Source of the DNA: JBFKUL01 sp041635755
GTDB lineage: Bacteria > Pseudomonadota > Gammaproteobacteria > Burkholderiales > SG8-39
DNA: 14,599 nt
Assembly: GCA_041635755.1 (NCBI GenBank)
Contig: JBFKUL010000053.1
Span: forward strand, 1 to 14,599
Direction: 5' to 3'
Position 1 is the first letter of the stretch; each line of letters begins with the position of its first letter. Both the position numbers and the translations under genes were made by a program. The notes under the pieces were generated by a model. That model had not been told where the DNA came from. It did no database searches and saw only the letters and a list, made by a program, of their open reading frames with translations. Positions 1 to 6,180 of the stretch are shown here, one piece after another.

Positions 1-215
1 AGCTTCAAGTTCCAGCCGAGCGCGACGAGCGAGAGCAGCGCTCCGGCAATGCCGGTCCACGCGGCATAGCGCAGCAGCGCGAATGCAAACCGGTAATCCC
101 ACAGGCCGAAGCGATGGCCAACGCCCGAGGCGAGCGCCGCCACGCCGGCGAGCAACGCAAATGAAGCAGCCGTAAAGGCGAAGACCTGCGCGCGACGCGG
201 CCAGCGGCTCACCAT
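1..215 (-). CDS. DUF1499-like membrane protein, N-terminal fragment (runs off left edge)
   Basis: Only the first 71 codons are in the window, read leftwards from an ATG at 215-213. The visible protein has a short basic N-terminus (MVSRWPRRAQ), a hydrophobic segment at about residues 11-30, the motif GHRFGLWDYRFAFALLRYAAW at about 33-53 (split here as GHRFGLWDY then RFAFALLRYAAW), and a second hydrophobic stretch at about 52-68. The GxRxGLWDxRxxFALLRxxA pattern between two membrane segments is what I remember from the N-terminus of DUF1499 proteins, whose function is not established. The DUF1499 domain itself would lie beyond the edge, so the family call is from memory of this lead-in only. 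The start overlaps the end of the DUF2207 gene by 7 nt (ATGGTGA), which implies translational coupling. The G-rich codons of the upstream poly-glycine tail would act as its ribosome binding region. Confidence 0.55.
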   Translation of the reverse strand, partial: MVSRWPRRAQVFAFTAASFALLAGVAALASGVGHRFGLWDYRFAFALLRYAAWTGIAGALLSLVALGWNLK

Positions 216-1900
216 CCGCCCCCGCCGCCGCCCCCGCCGCCGCCGCCCGAGGAGCCGCCACCACCGCCCGAGCCGCCGGTGCTGCTGCCCGGCGGGGTCG
301 ACGCTGCGCTCACGGTGCTGCCCAGGCCCGAGATCGAGTCGGAGAAGCCGCCGAGGCTCGCGCTGCCGGCGCCGAAGCCCGTGTCCGAGCTGTAGTAGTG
401 GGCCACCGCGGCGGCAACCGCGGATGCGCCGAGCGCGGCGGCGAAGCGATCGGCCCAGGTCTTCTCGACATCAAGCGCGAGCGCATAGGGCAGGAATCTG
501 GCGAACTCCTGGGGCGTGCGCTCGGGCGCCTTGAGCCGCGCGAGATCGTCCTTCTCCGCCACACCGAGGTAGTAGCGCAGCCCCTCGATGTGATCCTGGA
601 GCTTGCGCCCGGGCACCGAGTACGCGGGCAGCAGATAGGAGAACAGCAGCAGCTGCGATCCGAGCACCACGCCAAGCGCGACCATCGACTCCCAAGCCGT
701 GTCCAGGTAGATCATCGCGCCTACGGTCAGGGCCGAGATCAGCACGCCCAGTGCGAACGAGCCGCGATTGCGAGAGAACAGCTTTTCATTGAATTGCAGC
801 TCGAGGTCGCGCCGGAACGCGTCGCGTGTCGCCTGTACGCCGGCGTCGTGCTTGCGCTTGAGCGTCAGCGCCTTGCCGGGCCCGAACAGCATCGCCGAGA
901 AATGCCGCTCACCGGGCAGCCACTCGACGTCCTTGCCGGTGCGCTCGATCTGATACTCGTCTTCATGCTCGCGGATCTTGAGGTAGCCGCGCGCGCCCAG
1001 CCCGAGCAGCGCCGCGGCGAAGCACTTGTCGTCGTAAGCCATGCGATCGACAAAGCGCACCCCGGCCGGGCCGAGGCCCGGCGGCGGCTCGTAGCGCGGG
1101 AACTTCGGCCCGGCGCGCGGATCGCGCCCGACGAGGTGCCAGCGCCAGTACAGAAACGCGAGCAGGACGAGCGCGCCCAGAATGCCGCTCAGGATGCCCC
1201 GGTTGTCCGTCAGCCACCAGCCGAGGCGCTGTGCCATGCCGGGCCGGCGCACGATGCCCTTGGGAAACTCGAGCACGATGGTCATGCCGGCGCCCGCCGG
1301 TAGCGGCGTCGTGGCGCGAAAGTGCGCGCCGCCGTCGCGCGCCTCAGCCTGATAGTTGCGTCCTCGCGCGCGGGGGTAGCCAGTGTAAGCCTCGAGCTTG
1401 AGCTCGCGCGCCGGTACCGTCACCGGCAGGCGCACCTCAGCCGAGAGCCGCTGAAAGGGGAGCGTCCAGCCGTTGCCGTTCACGTTCCAGTACAGCTCGT
1501 CGTGCAGCTCGAAGAACCCGAGCTGGCGCGTTGTGCGGTAGGTGATGACGTAGGTGTGCTCGCCGCGCGGCAGGTGCACGTTCGGATCGCCGACGCGCAC
1601 GCGCACGCCGTTGGCCAGGCGCTGGGTGATCCACGTTGCAGGCAAGTTATTGTGCGTCACCGAGATGACCTCGAAGCCGACGCGCACGCGGGTCCCGAGG
1701 CGGTCCTCGTAATCGGTCGGGAAATCGCGGTAGATGCCGCGCCGGATCTGCCGGCCCTCGGCCTGCACCACGATCGTCTCGACCACGCGCAAGGCGCTGT
1801 CGGCGGCGATCGTGATGTCGCTGTGAAAATCGATCACGCGCTCCTGCGCGAAGCCCGGCGCCGCGACGCCCAGGAGCAACGCGCAAAGCAGACGCCTCAC
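209..1900 (-). CDS. DUF2207 family membrane protein with poly-glycine tail
   Basis: The product is 563 residues of unknown biochemical function, in a family often encoded next to LemA. Residues 1-19 form a signal peptide (VRRLLCALLL, then GVAAPGFAQ). Residues 20-220 are a predicted extracytoplasmic beta-rich domain typical of DUF2207. A membrane segment lies at about 235-253, followed by the family-typical PPPGLGPAGVRF stretch (272-283), a cytoplasmic region, two more membrane segments at about 382-398 and 405-424, the conserved FLPYALALDVEKTWADRF region (469-486), and a tail of Ser and Gly ending in about eleven Gly and a final Trp. That Gly-rich end is common in this family. The start is GTG at 1900-1898. 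It overlaps the lemA stop as GTGA and gives a clean signal peptide, and AAGG lies 7 nt upstream. The reading frame stays open further upstream inside lemA, but that extension is Arg/Ala-rich and not family-like. It is almost certainly co-translated with lemA. Confidence 0.88.
   Translation of the reverse strand: MRRLLCALLLGVAAPGFAQERVIDFHSDITIAADSALRVVETIVVQAEGRQIRRGIYRDFPTDYEDRLGTRVRVGFEVISVTHNNLPATWITQRLANGVRVRVGDPNVHLPRGEHTYVITYRTTRQLGFFELHDELYWNVNGNGWTLPFQRLSAEVRLPVTVPARELKLEAYTGYPRARGRNYQAEARDGGAHFRATTPLPAGAGMTIVLEFPKGIVRRPGMAQRLGWWLTDNRGILSGILGALVLLAFLYWRWHLVGRDPRAGPKFPRYEPPPGLGPAGVRFVDRMAYDDKCFAAALLGLGARGYLKIREHEDEYQIERTGKDVEWLPGERHFSAMLFGPGKALTLKRKHDAGVQATRDAFRRDLELQFNEKLFSRNRGSFALGVLISALTVGAMIYLDTAWESMVALGVVLGSQLLLFSYLLPAYSVPGRKLQDHIEGLRYYLGVAEKDDLARLKAPERTPQEFARFLPYALALDVEKTWADRFAAALGASAVAAAVAHYYSSDTGFGAGSASLGGFSDSISGLGSTVSAASTPPGSSTGGSGGGGGSSGGGGGGGGGGGW
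215..281 (-). repeat. GGC/GGG-rich low-complexity tract encoding the poly-Gly tail
   Basis: On the minus strand this is a run of GGN codons encoding the Ser/Gly tail of the DUF2207 protein. It is a coding low-complexity tract, a likely site of polymerase slippage and length variation between strains, and it also supplies the G-rich sequence just before the start codon of the next gene. Confidence 0.75.
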
Positions 1901-2442
1901 AGCGCCACCTTGACCGGCTCGCGCTCGTCGGTCTCGAAGAACGGCATCGGCCGGAAGGCGAACAGGCGCGCGACGATCACGTCGGGAAACGACTCCAGGC
2001 GTGTGACGTACTGCTTGACCGCGCCGTTGTAGAAGCGTCGCGCGTGCTGCAGCGCATCCTCCACCTCGACCAGCTTTGCCGAGAGGTCGCGAAAATTCGC
2101 GTCCGCCTTGAGCTGCGGATAAGCCTCCTGCAAGAGCACGAGCTGCTTGAGCTGCGCGCCGAGCTGGCGCTCGAGCCCGAAGCGCTCGGCAGCCGCGCCG
2201 GCGTGCAGCGCGCCGGCGCGCAGCTCCGTCACCGTGCTCAGCAGCGCTTTCTCGTAAGCGGCGTAGCCACGCACCGCTTCCACCAGCTGCGGCACGAGAT
2301 CGGCGCGGCGCTTGAGCTGCACGTCGATGTCGGCAAAACCCTGGCGTACCTGATTGCGCTCTTCGATCAAGCGGTTGTAGAGCCAGATCGCCGCACCGAG
2401 AAGCGCAAAAGCCACGATCAATGCCAGCGTCCCGCCGCTCAT
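1897..2442 (-). CDS. lemA: LemA family protein
   Basis: The product is 181 residues, the usual size for LemA. It has a single N-terminal membrane anchor (about residues 5-21: TLALIVAFALLGAAIWL) and then a long helical-bundle region. Family hallmarks are visible: the NQV..GFADIDVQLKRRADLVPQLVEAV block after the anchor, YPQLKADANFRDL in the middle, and near the C-terminus RRFYNGAVKQY followed by ESFPDVIVARLFAF and FF. LemA proteins are membrane-anchored with the bundle outside the cytoplasm; their exact function is unknown, and they often pair with DUF2207 or TPM-domain proteins. I chose the ATG at 2442-2440 because it directly precedes the anchor. The open frame continues upstream to 2607, but that part is Arg/Pro-rich and not LemA-like. 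It is first in the minus-strand operon, and its stop overlaps the next start as GTGA. Confidence 0.92.
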   Translation of the reverse strand: MSGGTLALIVAFALLGAAIWLYNRLIEERNQVRQGFADIDVQLKRRADLVPQLVEAVRGYAAYEKALLSTVTELRAGALHAGAAAERFGLERQLGAQLKQLVLLQEAYPQLKADANFRDLSAKLVEVEDALQHARRFYNGAVKQYVTRLESFPDVIVARLFAFRPMPFFETDEREPVKVAL

Positions 2443-2565
2443 CGGTTTCCCATTCCGGCGCGCGCAGCGCCTGTTGGTCTTTGCGGGGGCTATGGTGCCG
2501 CACAGGGCGCGCGAGCGGAAGTCCTTCTGGGGCGGCGGCGGCCGCCCGCCGCGCGCGTCCGCGAT

Positions 2566-2579
2566 TTGACCAAGGTCAA
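2566..2579. promoter_or_regulatory. FNR/Anr/Dnr-type inverted repeat (TTGACCAAGGTCAA)
   Basis: The 14 bases form a perfect inverted repeat, TTGAC-N4-GTCAA, with symmetry extending to TTGACC/GGTCAA around a central AA. FNR-family regulators recognise TTGAT-N4-ATCAA, and Anr/Dnr/NNR-type sites commonly carry TTGAC and GTCAA half-sites. A -10-like TAGAAT follows 16 bp downstream and a poorer TAAACA 21 bp downstream. If TTGACC is read as a -35 box, it is 24 bp from TAGAAT, too far for an ordinary sigma-70 promoter, which fits activator dependence. The site lies 66 bp before the CBS-BON start and 124 bp before the lemA start, so it could act on either or both. The box is certain as sequence; the regulator is inferred. 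Confidence 0.6.
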
Positions 2580-2595
2580 GCTCCGCGGCCCGCCG

Positions 2596-2601
2596 TAGAA
2601 T
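2596..2601 (+). promoter_or_regulatory. Candidate -10 element (TAGAAT) for the CBS-BON gene
   Basis: TAGAAT matches the -10 consensus TATAAT at 5 of 6 positions and stands in a small AT-rich island. The predicted transcript would start near 2608, leaving a leader of about 38 nt with the Shine-Dalgarno GGGAGG. No -35 box lies at 16-18 bp spacing; the inverted repeat at 2566-2579 sits upstream instead. Confidence 0.4.
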
Positions 2602-2645
2602 AAACATGGAGTCGAGGATTAACCCTCGCTCGAGCGGGAGGCTCT

Positions 2646-3347
2646 ATGTTCGCAAGGGATGTAATGACGACCTCGGTGATGACGGTGACGCCGGAAACCG
2701 ACGTCATCGAGATCGCCAAGATGATGCTGGAGCAACGCATCAGCGCCGTGCCGGTGCTGAACGCTAAGGGCAAGCTGGTCGGCATCGTGAGCGAAGGCGA
2801 TCTGATCAATCGGACCGAATCCGAGACGCGGCATCGCTCCTCGTGGTGGCTGCGGATGGCTTCGGGCGAAGACGACGTTTCGCGCGAGTACCTGCGCAGC
2901 CACGGCCGGCACGCCGAAGACGTAATGACCACCGACGTCGTCACGGTCAAGCCCGATACGCCGCTCGCGCAGATCGCAGCGCTGCTCGAGAAGCGCCACA
3001 TCAAGCGCGTCCCGGTCGTGGAGGGCGGCAAGCTTCTGGGCATCGTGAGCCGTGCCAACCTGCTGCGCGGCCTGGCGGCCTGGCAGCCCACGGCGGCCAA
3101 GACGAAACCGCAGGACCGCGCGCTGCGCGAGGCGCTGGTGAAGGCGCTCGACGAGGCAGGCCTGCCGATGCACCTGATCAACGTGATGGTGAGCGGCGGC
3201 GTGGTCGAACTCTGGGGCCTGGTCGACACGACGGCGCAAAAGCGCGCGGCACGCGCGGCCGTCGAAGCCACGCCGGGCATCGAGCGGCTCGAAGACCACC
3301 TCACGGTCAAGACCGGGCAGCTGCGCGCGATGCACGGCCACATCTGA
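2646..3347 (+). CDS. Tandem CBS-domain protein with C-terminal BON domain
   Basis: The 233-residue product is predicted cytoplasmic, with no signal peptide or membrane segment. The first CBS domain spans about residues 1-57, with the opening DVMTTSVMTVTP and the closing ISAVPVLNAKGKLVGIVSEGDLI. A basic, Trp-containing linker follows (58-88). The second CBS domain spans about 89-145, with the opening DVMTTDVVTVKPDTP and the closing KRVPVVEGGKLLGIVSRANLL. A BON domain follows at about 157-223, with VMVSGGVVELWGLVDTTAQKRAARAAVEATPGI as its core and VEDHL-type ending (LEDHLTV). CBS pairs bind adenine nucleotides as energy or redox sensors, and BON domains are thought to bind lipid or surfaces. 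The ligand and partner here are unknown. The ATG has GGGAGG 4 nt upstream. The gene is followed 52 nt later by a hemerythrin gene on the same strand, so the two probably share a transcript under the FNR-like box. Confidence 0.9.
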   Translation: MFARDVMTTSVMTVTPETDVIEIAKMMLEQRISAVPVLNAKGKLVGIVSEGDLINRTESETRHRSSWWLRMASGEDDVSREYLRSHGRHAEDVMTTDVVTVKPDTPLAQIAALLEKRHIKRVPVVEGGKLLGIVSRANLLRGLAAWQPTAAKTKPQDRALREALVKALDEAGLPMHLINVMVSGGVVELWGLVDTTAQKRAARAAVEATPGIERLEDHLTVKTGQLRAMHGHI

Positions 3348-3364
3348 GGCGGCCGGCCGTGCCG

Positions 3365-3376
3365 ATGAGCGCTCAT
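3365..3376. repeat. 12-bp perfect palindrome between the CBS-BON and hemerythrin genes
   Basis: ATGAGCGCTCAT is its own reverse complement and lies in the 52-nt gap, 24 nt before the hemerythrin start. It could be a binding site or a small RNA hairpin near the ribosome binding site. No function is assigned. Confidence 0.45.
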
Positions 3377-3399
3377 GACCTAATGGAAGAGAGGTGACG

Positions 3400-3945
3400 A
3401 TGCACGATCCGGTCGGCGCATGGCATGAGGAGCATGTGTTTTTCGAGCGCCTGCTCGGCATGTTCGAGCGCGAGCTCGCCGTGTTCCACGCCGGCGAACA
3501 CCCGAACTACGAGCTGATGATCGACATCCTGACCTACCTGCGCCACTACCCGGACCGCTTTCACCACCCGCGCGAGGACGCCACCTTCGATTTTCTCGTC
3601 AAGCGCGATCCGTCGCTGCGTAAGCAGATCGATCACCTGCGCCAGGAGCATCATTTGATTGGTGCCGCCGGAGACAAGCTGCTCGAGACGCTGAACAAGA
3701 TCGCCGATGACGCGATCGTCGCCCGCAAGCAGCTCGAGGCGGAAGCCAAGGCGTACCTCGACCTATACCGGCACCACCTCGAAGCCGAGGAAACCCGCGT
3801 CATGCCGCGAGCCGGCGAGCTGCTCACGGCGAAGGAATGGGACGCGGCGGCGAAATCGGTGCCGCATCAGCCCGATCCGTTGTTCGGCGACGCGTTCGAG
3901 GAGCGCTACCGCGAGCTGCGCCGGAGGATCGCGCTCAGCGCGTAG
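3400..3945 (+). CDS. Hemerythrin/HHE-domain protein
   Basis: The 181-residue protein resembles the hemerythrin (HHE cation-binding) superfamily, helical bundles that hold a non-haem di-iron centre and bind or sense oxygen, NO or iron. Visible candidate ligands are H9 and H12 (HEEH), the HHPRED cluster (H55, H56, E59) followed by TFDFL, H84/H85 (EHH), and H125/H126 with E128, E130 and E131 in RHHLEAEETRVMP. This spacing fits HHE proteins of the YcdA/DUF-type regulatory class rather than short oxygen-carrying hemerythrins. I prefer the ATG at 3400 because the strong Shine-Dalgarno GAGGTGA at 3391-3397 lies just before it. A GTG at 3394, two codons upstream, is a less likely start because it overlaps that site. 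The 3' end overlaps the convergent gene by 11 nt. Co-expression with the CBS-BON gene points to redox or oxygen stress, which is an inference. Confidence 0.88.
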   Translation: MHDPVGAWHEEHVFFERLLGMFERELAVFHAGEHPNYELMIDILTYLRHYPDRFHHPREDATFDFLVKRDPSLRKQIDHLRQEHHLIGAAGDKLLETLNKIADDAIVARKQLEAEAKAYLDLYRHHLEAEETRVMPRAGELLTAKEWDAAAKSVPHQPDPLFGDAFEERYRELRRRIALSA

Positions 3946-4501
3946 TCCCACCGGCGGACGACGCGAGCCGGCGGATGCGCGACAGGCTCAGGACACCCGC
4001 CTTTCCCCAACCCCGCCTGCCGCCCGGGACTGCGGGACGGAAGGACTCGTAGAGCCTGTAAGCGCGAGAGGCAAGCGCCTCTGGTGGCAGCGAGCGTGCG
4101 AGCGCCTGCATTGCCTTGCGCGTGGCAGAGTAGTCCGCTCCGAATTTGGCCTCGACGTAGGCCTCGACCCCTTCGGGCGAAACCGGCTTTCCTTTGGCAA
4201 GCGCGCGCAAGCCCTCGGGCGTGCGTCGCACCGTTACCGCGCGCGAGAGCAGGTGCACCGTAAGCGGCTTGCCGCGCCCGGGCGCCTTGCGCCTCTTTCT
4301 CACCTCGGCAGGCTTGGGGTGGAACAGGCCGAGCGCTTTGCCTTTGGAATAGGCGTTCAATCCGGCGACCGCTCGTCCCAGCGTCAGCGCCTCGTCCCAG
4401 GCAAAGCCCAGGCGCTGCGCAACCACCGCCGCCCACAGTGTGAGCACCGGGGCGCGATTGACAGTAATGCGCGATCTCGCGCGGGCGGCGTCGCGCGCCA
4501 T
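3935..4501 (-). CDS. Conserved protein of unknown function, 188 residues
   Basis: I do not assign a named domain, but the sequence has the look of a conserved bacterial family. The N-terminal half carries ITVNRAPVLTLWAAVVAQRLGF and DEALTLGRAVAGLNAYSKGKALG (residues 12-58), which I remember as conserved in unnamed proteins. A basic linker follows (66-79, RKRRKAPGRGK), then a helical middle with a GADYSATRKAMQALA segment, and a C-terminal block YRLYESFRPAVPGGRRGWGKAGVL (148-171). No signal peptide or long membrane helix is seen, so it is probably cytoplasmic. The many Lys and Arg residues would allow nucleic acid binding, but that is only a guess. The ATG at 4501-4499 gives a start close to the conserved block. 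The gene is divergent from DUF488 and its end overlaps the convergent hemerythrin gene. Confidence 0.75.
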   Translation of the reverse strand: MARDAARARSRITVNRAPVLTLWAAVVAQRLGFAWDEALTLGRAVAGLNAYSKGKALGLFHPKPAEVRKRRKAPGRGKPLTVHLLSRAVTVRRTPEGLRALAKGKPVSPEGVEAYVEAKFGADYSATRKAMQALARSLPPEALASRAYRLYESFRPAVPGGRRGWGKAGVLSLSRIRRLASSAGGTTR

Positions 4502-4547
4502 GGCGCCGCTACCTTAACCCGGATCGCGCGACCTCGACGGGCCGCTC

Positions 4548-4556
4548 TGCTACTGT
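4548..4556 (+). promoter_or_regulatory. Candidate extended -10 promoter of the DUF488 gene
   Basis: TGCTACTGT contains TACTGT with an upstream TGN, the extended -10 form that tolerates a missing -35 box. The expected transcription start, about 7 nt after the hexamer, falls at or next to the ATG at 4563. No good -35 box is visible at the right distance. Confidence 0.3.
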
Positions 4557-4562
4557 AAAGCC

Positions 4563-5171
4563 ATGGCGTCGGACGGCACCCTGTTCACGATCGGGCACTC
4601 GAATCATCCGATCGGCCGATTTCTCGAGCTGCTGGCCGCGCACGGCGTGACCGCTTTGGCCGACGTTCGCTCGCACCCGGTGAGCCGTTTCAACCCGCAG
4701 TACAACCGCGGCGCGCTTGAGGCGGCGCTCGAAGGCGCGGGCATCGCCTACCGGTATCTCGGGCGCGAGCTCGGTGCGCGAACCAACGATCCGAATTGCA
4801 TCGTCGAGGGAAAAGTAAGCTATGCGCGCGTCGCGCAAACCGAGGCTTTCCGCCGCGGCCTCGCCGGGCTGCGCGAGGCGATGGACCTGCAGCGCGTGGC
4901 GCTGATGTGCGCGGAGAAGGATCCGCTTGCCTGCCACCGCACGATCCTGGTCGCGCGGCCGCTGTTCGAAGCCGGGGTGCCGGTCGTGCACCTCCTCGCC
5001 GATGGCTCGACCGAGCCGCACGAAGAGGCGATCGCGCGACTGCTGCGCGAGCTCGGGCTGCCCGCCGAGGATCTGCACCGCGACGCGCTCGTCGCCGAGG
5101 CCTACCGGCTGCGCGGCGAGCGCATGGCCTGGCGGCCTACCGCGCGAACCGGATCGGGGGCCCGGCCGTGA
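4563..5171 (+). CDS. DUF488 family protein
   Basis: The 202-residue protein belongs to DUF488, a family without an established reaction. Its signature parts are present in order: LFTIGHSN at 7-14, ADVRSHPVSRFNPQYN at 33-48, YRYLGRELG at 63-71, and the Cys-containing LMCAEKDPLACHR at 114-126, followed by HLLADGSTEPHEE at 143-155. The conserved Cys and His residues suggest a metal- or redox-linked enzymatic site, but this is inferred from conservation. It has no signal peptide. The ATG at 4563 is the only start that precedes the TIGHSN block closely. No Shine-Dalgarno is visible, and a possible extended -10 (TGCTACTGT, 4548-4556) lies so close that the transcript could be leaderless. Its stop overlaps the start of a small lipoprotein gene as GTGA. 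Confidence 0.9.
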   Translation: MASDGTLFTIGHSNHPIGRFLELLAAHGVTALADVRSHPVSRFNPQYNRGALEAALEGAGIAYRYLGRELGARTNDPNCIVEGKVSYARVAQTEAFRRGLAGLREAMDLQRVALMCAEKDPLACHRTILVARPLFEAGVPVVHLLADGSTEPHEEAIARLLRELGLPAEDLHRDALVAEAYRLRGERMAWRPTARTGSGARP

Positions 5172-5305
5172 CGAGAAAGTTCGTTGTGCTGATTTGCCTG
5201 CTCGCATGCGGCTGCGCCGGGCGGCCATCGATCGGCGTGGTGATCACCAACGCCCCGGACAGTCTCGAGTGCAGCTCGCCCACCGGACGCGGCAACTGCC
5301 GGTGA
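5168..5305 (+). CDS. Small putative lipoprotein, 45 residues
   Basis: The frame begins at GTG 5168 inside the end of the DUF488 gene (overlap GTGA) and encodes a basic start, MTRK, then a short hydrophobic run (FVVLICLLACGC) and a mature part of about 30 residues, AGRPSIGVVITNAPDSLECS and onward to GRGNCR. This has the shape of a lipoprotein signal peptide, with C14 or C16 as the lipidated Cys. The -2 Leu makes LLAC an imperfect lipobox, so a secreted or membrane peptide is the alternative. Two later Cys (in LECS and GNCR) could form a disulfide. I know no family for it. The overlap with the upstream gene argues for real, coupled translation, but a protein this short needs comparison with relatives. 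Confidence 0.55.
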   Translation: MTRKFVVLICLLACGCAGRPSIGVVITNAPDSLECSSPTGRGNCR

Positions 5306-5312
5306 CGGCGGA

Positions 5313-6146
5313 CTAGCGCTTTCCGGCCACCAGGATCGGATCGAGCGACGGGATCTTCTGCTTCACGTCCGCCTGCAGCGCTTCGGCCTGCTCTCTGGGC
5401 AACGATGCCTTGAGTCGCACGCGGTGCAGCACCTTGCCCGCCACCGTCACGCGCATCAACACGGCGGGGAAGCCTTCCTTTGCCGAGAGCCGAGCAAGCC
5501 GATGGGCACGCTGCTCCGACGCAAACGCCCCGAGCTGCACCTGGTAAACCTTCTCCGGCTCGGCGGATGCTGCAGCCGCTGCCGGCGGCGCGGGCTCGGG
5601 CTCACGCGAGTCGCTCAAGGTGAGCGGCGGAGGCGCCGTCGGCTTGGGTGCGGCCGGTGCCGGCGCCTTCTTCGGTGGGGTCGTGGGCGCCGCGGCCGGG
5701 GCCGGCGCAGGTGTTGCCGCCATTGCTGGCGCGGGTTGGGTCACGGGCGCGGCAGGCGCACTTTCTGCCGGTGAAGTCGCTGGTGCAGCGGGGGCAAGTG
5801 CCGGCGGCGGCGGGCCCGCAAGTCCCGGCGCGGGTGCGGCGGGTGCGGGCGAGGCCGGCGCTGGCGCGGGCGAGGCTGGCGCTGGCGTGGGCGAGGACGG
5901 CGCCGTCGGCTCGGCGAGCCCCGGAGCTGCGGGAGCGGGCTTGCTCGCGATGGCGATCGCCGGGCGCACCTCGCCCTTGGAAACGGGCTGGGTCATCGTA
6001 ACGGGCGACGGGTCCTGGAACATGAGCAGCGGAACCACGAGCACCGCGGCGAGTGCCGCCACGAGCACGAGCCAGAACACGTTGCGGCCGATGCGCTGGC
6101 GAAAGCCATCGATCGCGTCAGAGACTCGAAGCAGTACGTTCATCAT
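5313..6146 (-). CDS. SPOR-domain membrane protein with Ala/Pro-rich linker
   Basis: The 277-residue bitopic protein has a cytoplasmic N-terminus with basic residues, a membrane helix at about residues 23-42 (VFWLVLVAALAAVLVVPLLM), a very long Ala/Pro linker at about 65-195, and a C-terminal SPOR domain at about 199-275. The SPOR domain opens with VYQVQLGAFASEQRAHRL and includes VLHRVRL and SLPREQAEAL. SPOR domains bind denuded septal peptidoglycan in the periplasm and bring proteins to the division site; DedD and FtsN have this layout. Which division protein this corresponds to is not clear, since the linker tells nothing. The first of two adjacent ATGs (6146) has GAGG 7 nt upstream. It is last in the parE-parC unit, 34 nt after the GGDEF gene, and its end lies 7 nt from the convergent lipoprotein gene. 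Confidence 0.88.
   Translation of the reverse strand: MMNVLLRVSDAIDGFRQRIGRNVFWLVLVAALAAVLVVPLLMFQDPSPVTMTQPVSKGEVRPAIAIASKPAPAAPGLAEPTAPSSPTPAPASPAPAPASPAPAAPAPGLAGPPPPALAPAAPATSPAESAPAAPVTQPAPAMAATPAPAPAAAPTTPPKKAPAPAAPKPTAPPPLTLSDSREPEPAPPAAAAASAEPEKVYQVQLGAFASEQRAHRLARLSAKEGFPAVLMRVTVAGKVLHRVRLKASLPREQAEALQADVKQKIPSLDPILVAGKR
5845..5898 (-). repeat. Tandem repeat, 21-bp period, in the SPOR protein linker
   Basis: Near-identical units of 21 bp (GCGGGCGAGGC as core) repeat about two and a half times and encode Ala/Pro/Ser repeats such as SPAPAPA in frame. The repeat is coding and in register with codons, so length changes by one unit would keep the frame. Confidence 0.6.
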
Positions 6147-6180
6147 GATGGTTCCTCGATTGGTCCAGGCGGCACGCCCA

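Larger units (their letters stand above)
2443..2645. other. Divergent intergenic region between lemA and the CBS-BON gene
   Basis: About 200 nt with no convincing gene, holding the control region for both flanking transcription units. It contains a GC-only potential hairpin at about 2531-2552 with no T-run, an FNR/CRP-type inverted repeat at 2566-2579, a -10-like TAGAAT at 2596-2601 and the Shine-Dalgarno of the CBS-BON gene at 2636-2641. The stretch 2443-2560 is very GC-rich and shows no clear lemA promoter. Confidence 0.6.

Noticed and set aside
1901..2503. N-terminal extension of the DUF2207 frame through lemA
   Set aside because: The extension is low-complexity Arg/Ala, and the GTG at 1900 gives a proper signal peptide and overlaps the lemA stop.
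2531..2552. GC-rich inverted sequence upstream of lemA as a terminator
   Set aside because: No T-run follows on either strand and no gene ends there; it is simply a GGC/GCC-rich stretch.
5845..5898. Repeats in the SPOR gene as a CRISPR-like array
   Set aside because: The 21-bp period has no spacers and encodes an Ala/Pro linker in frame.
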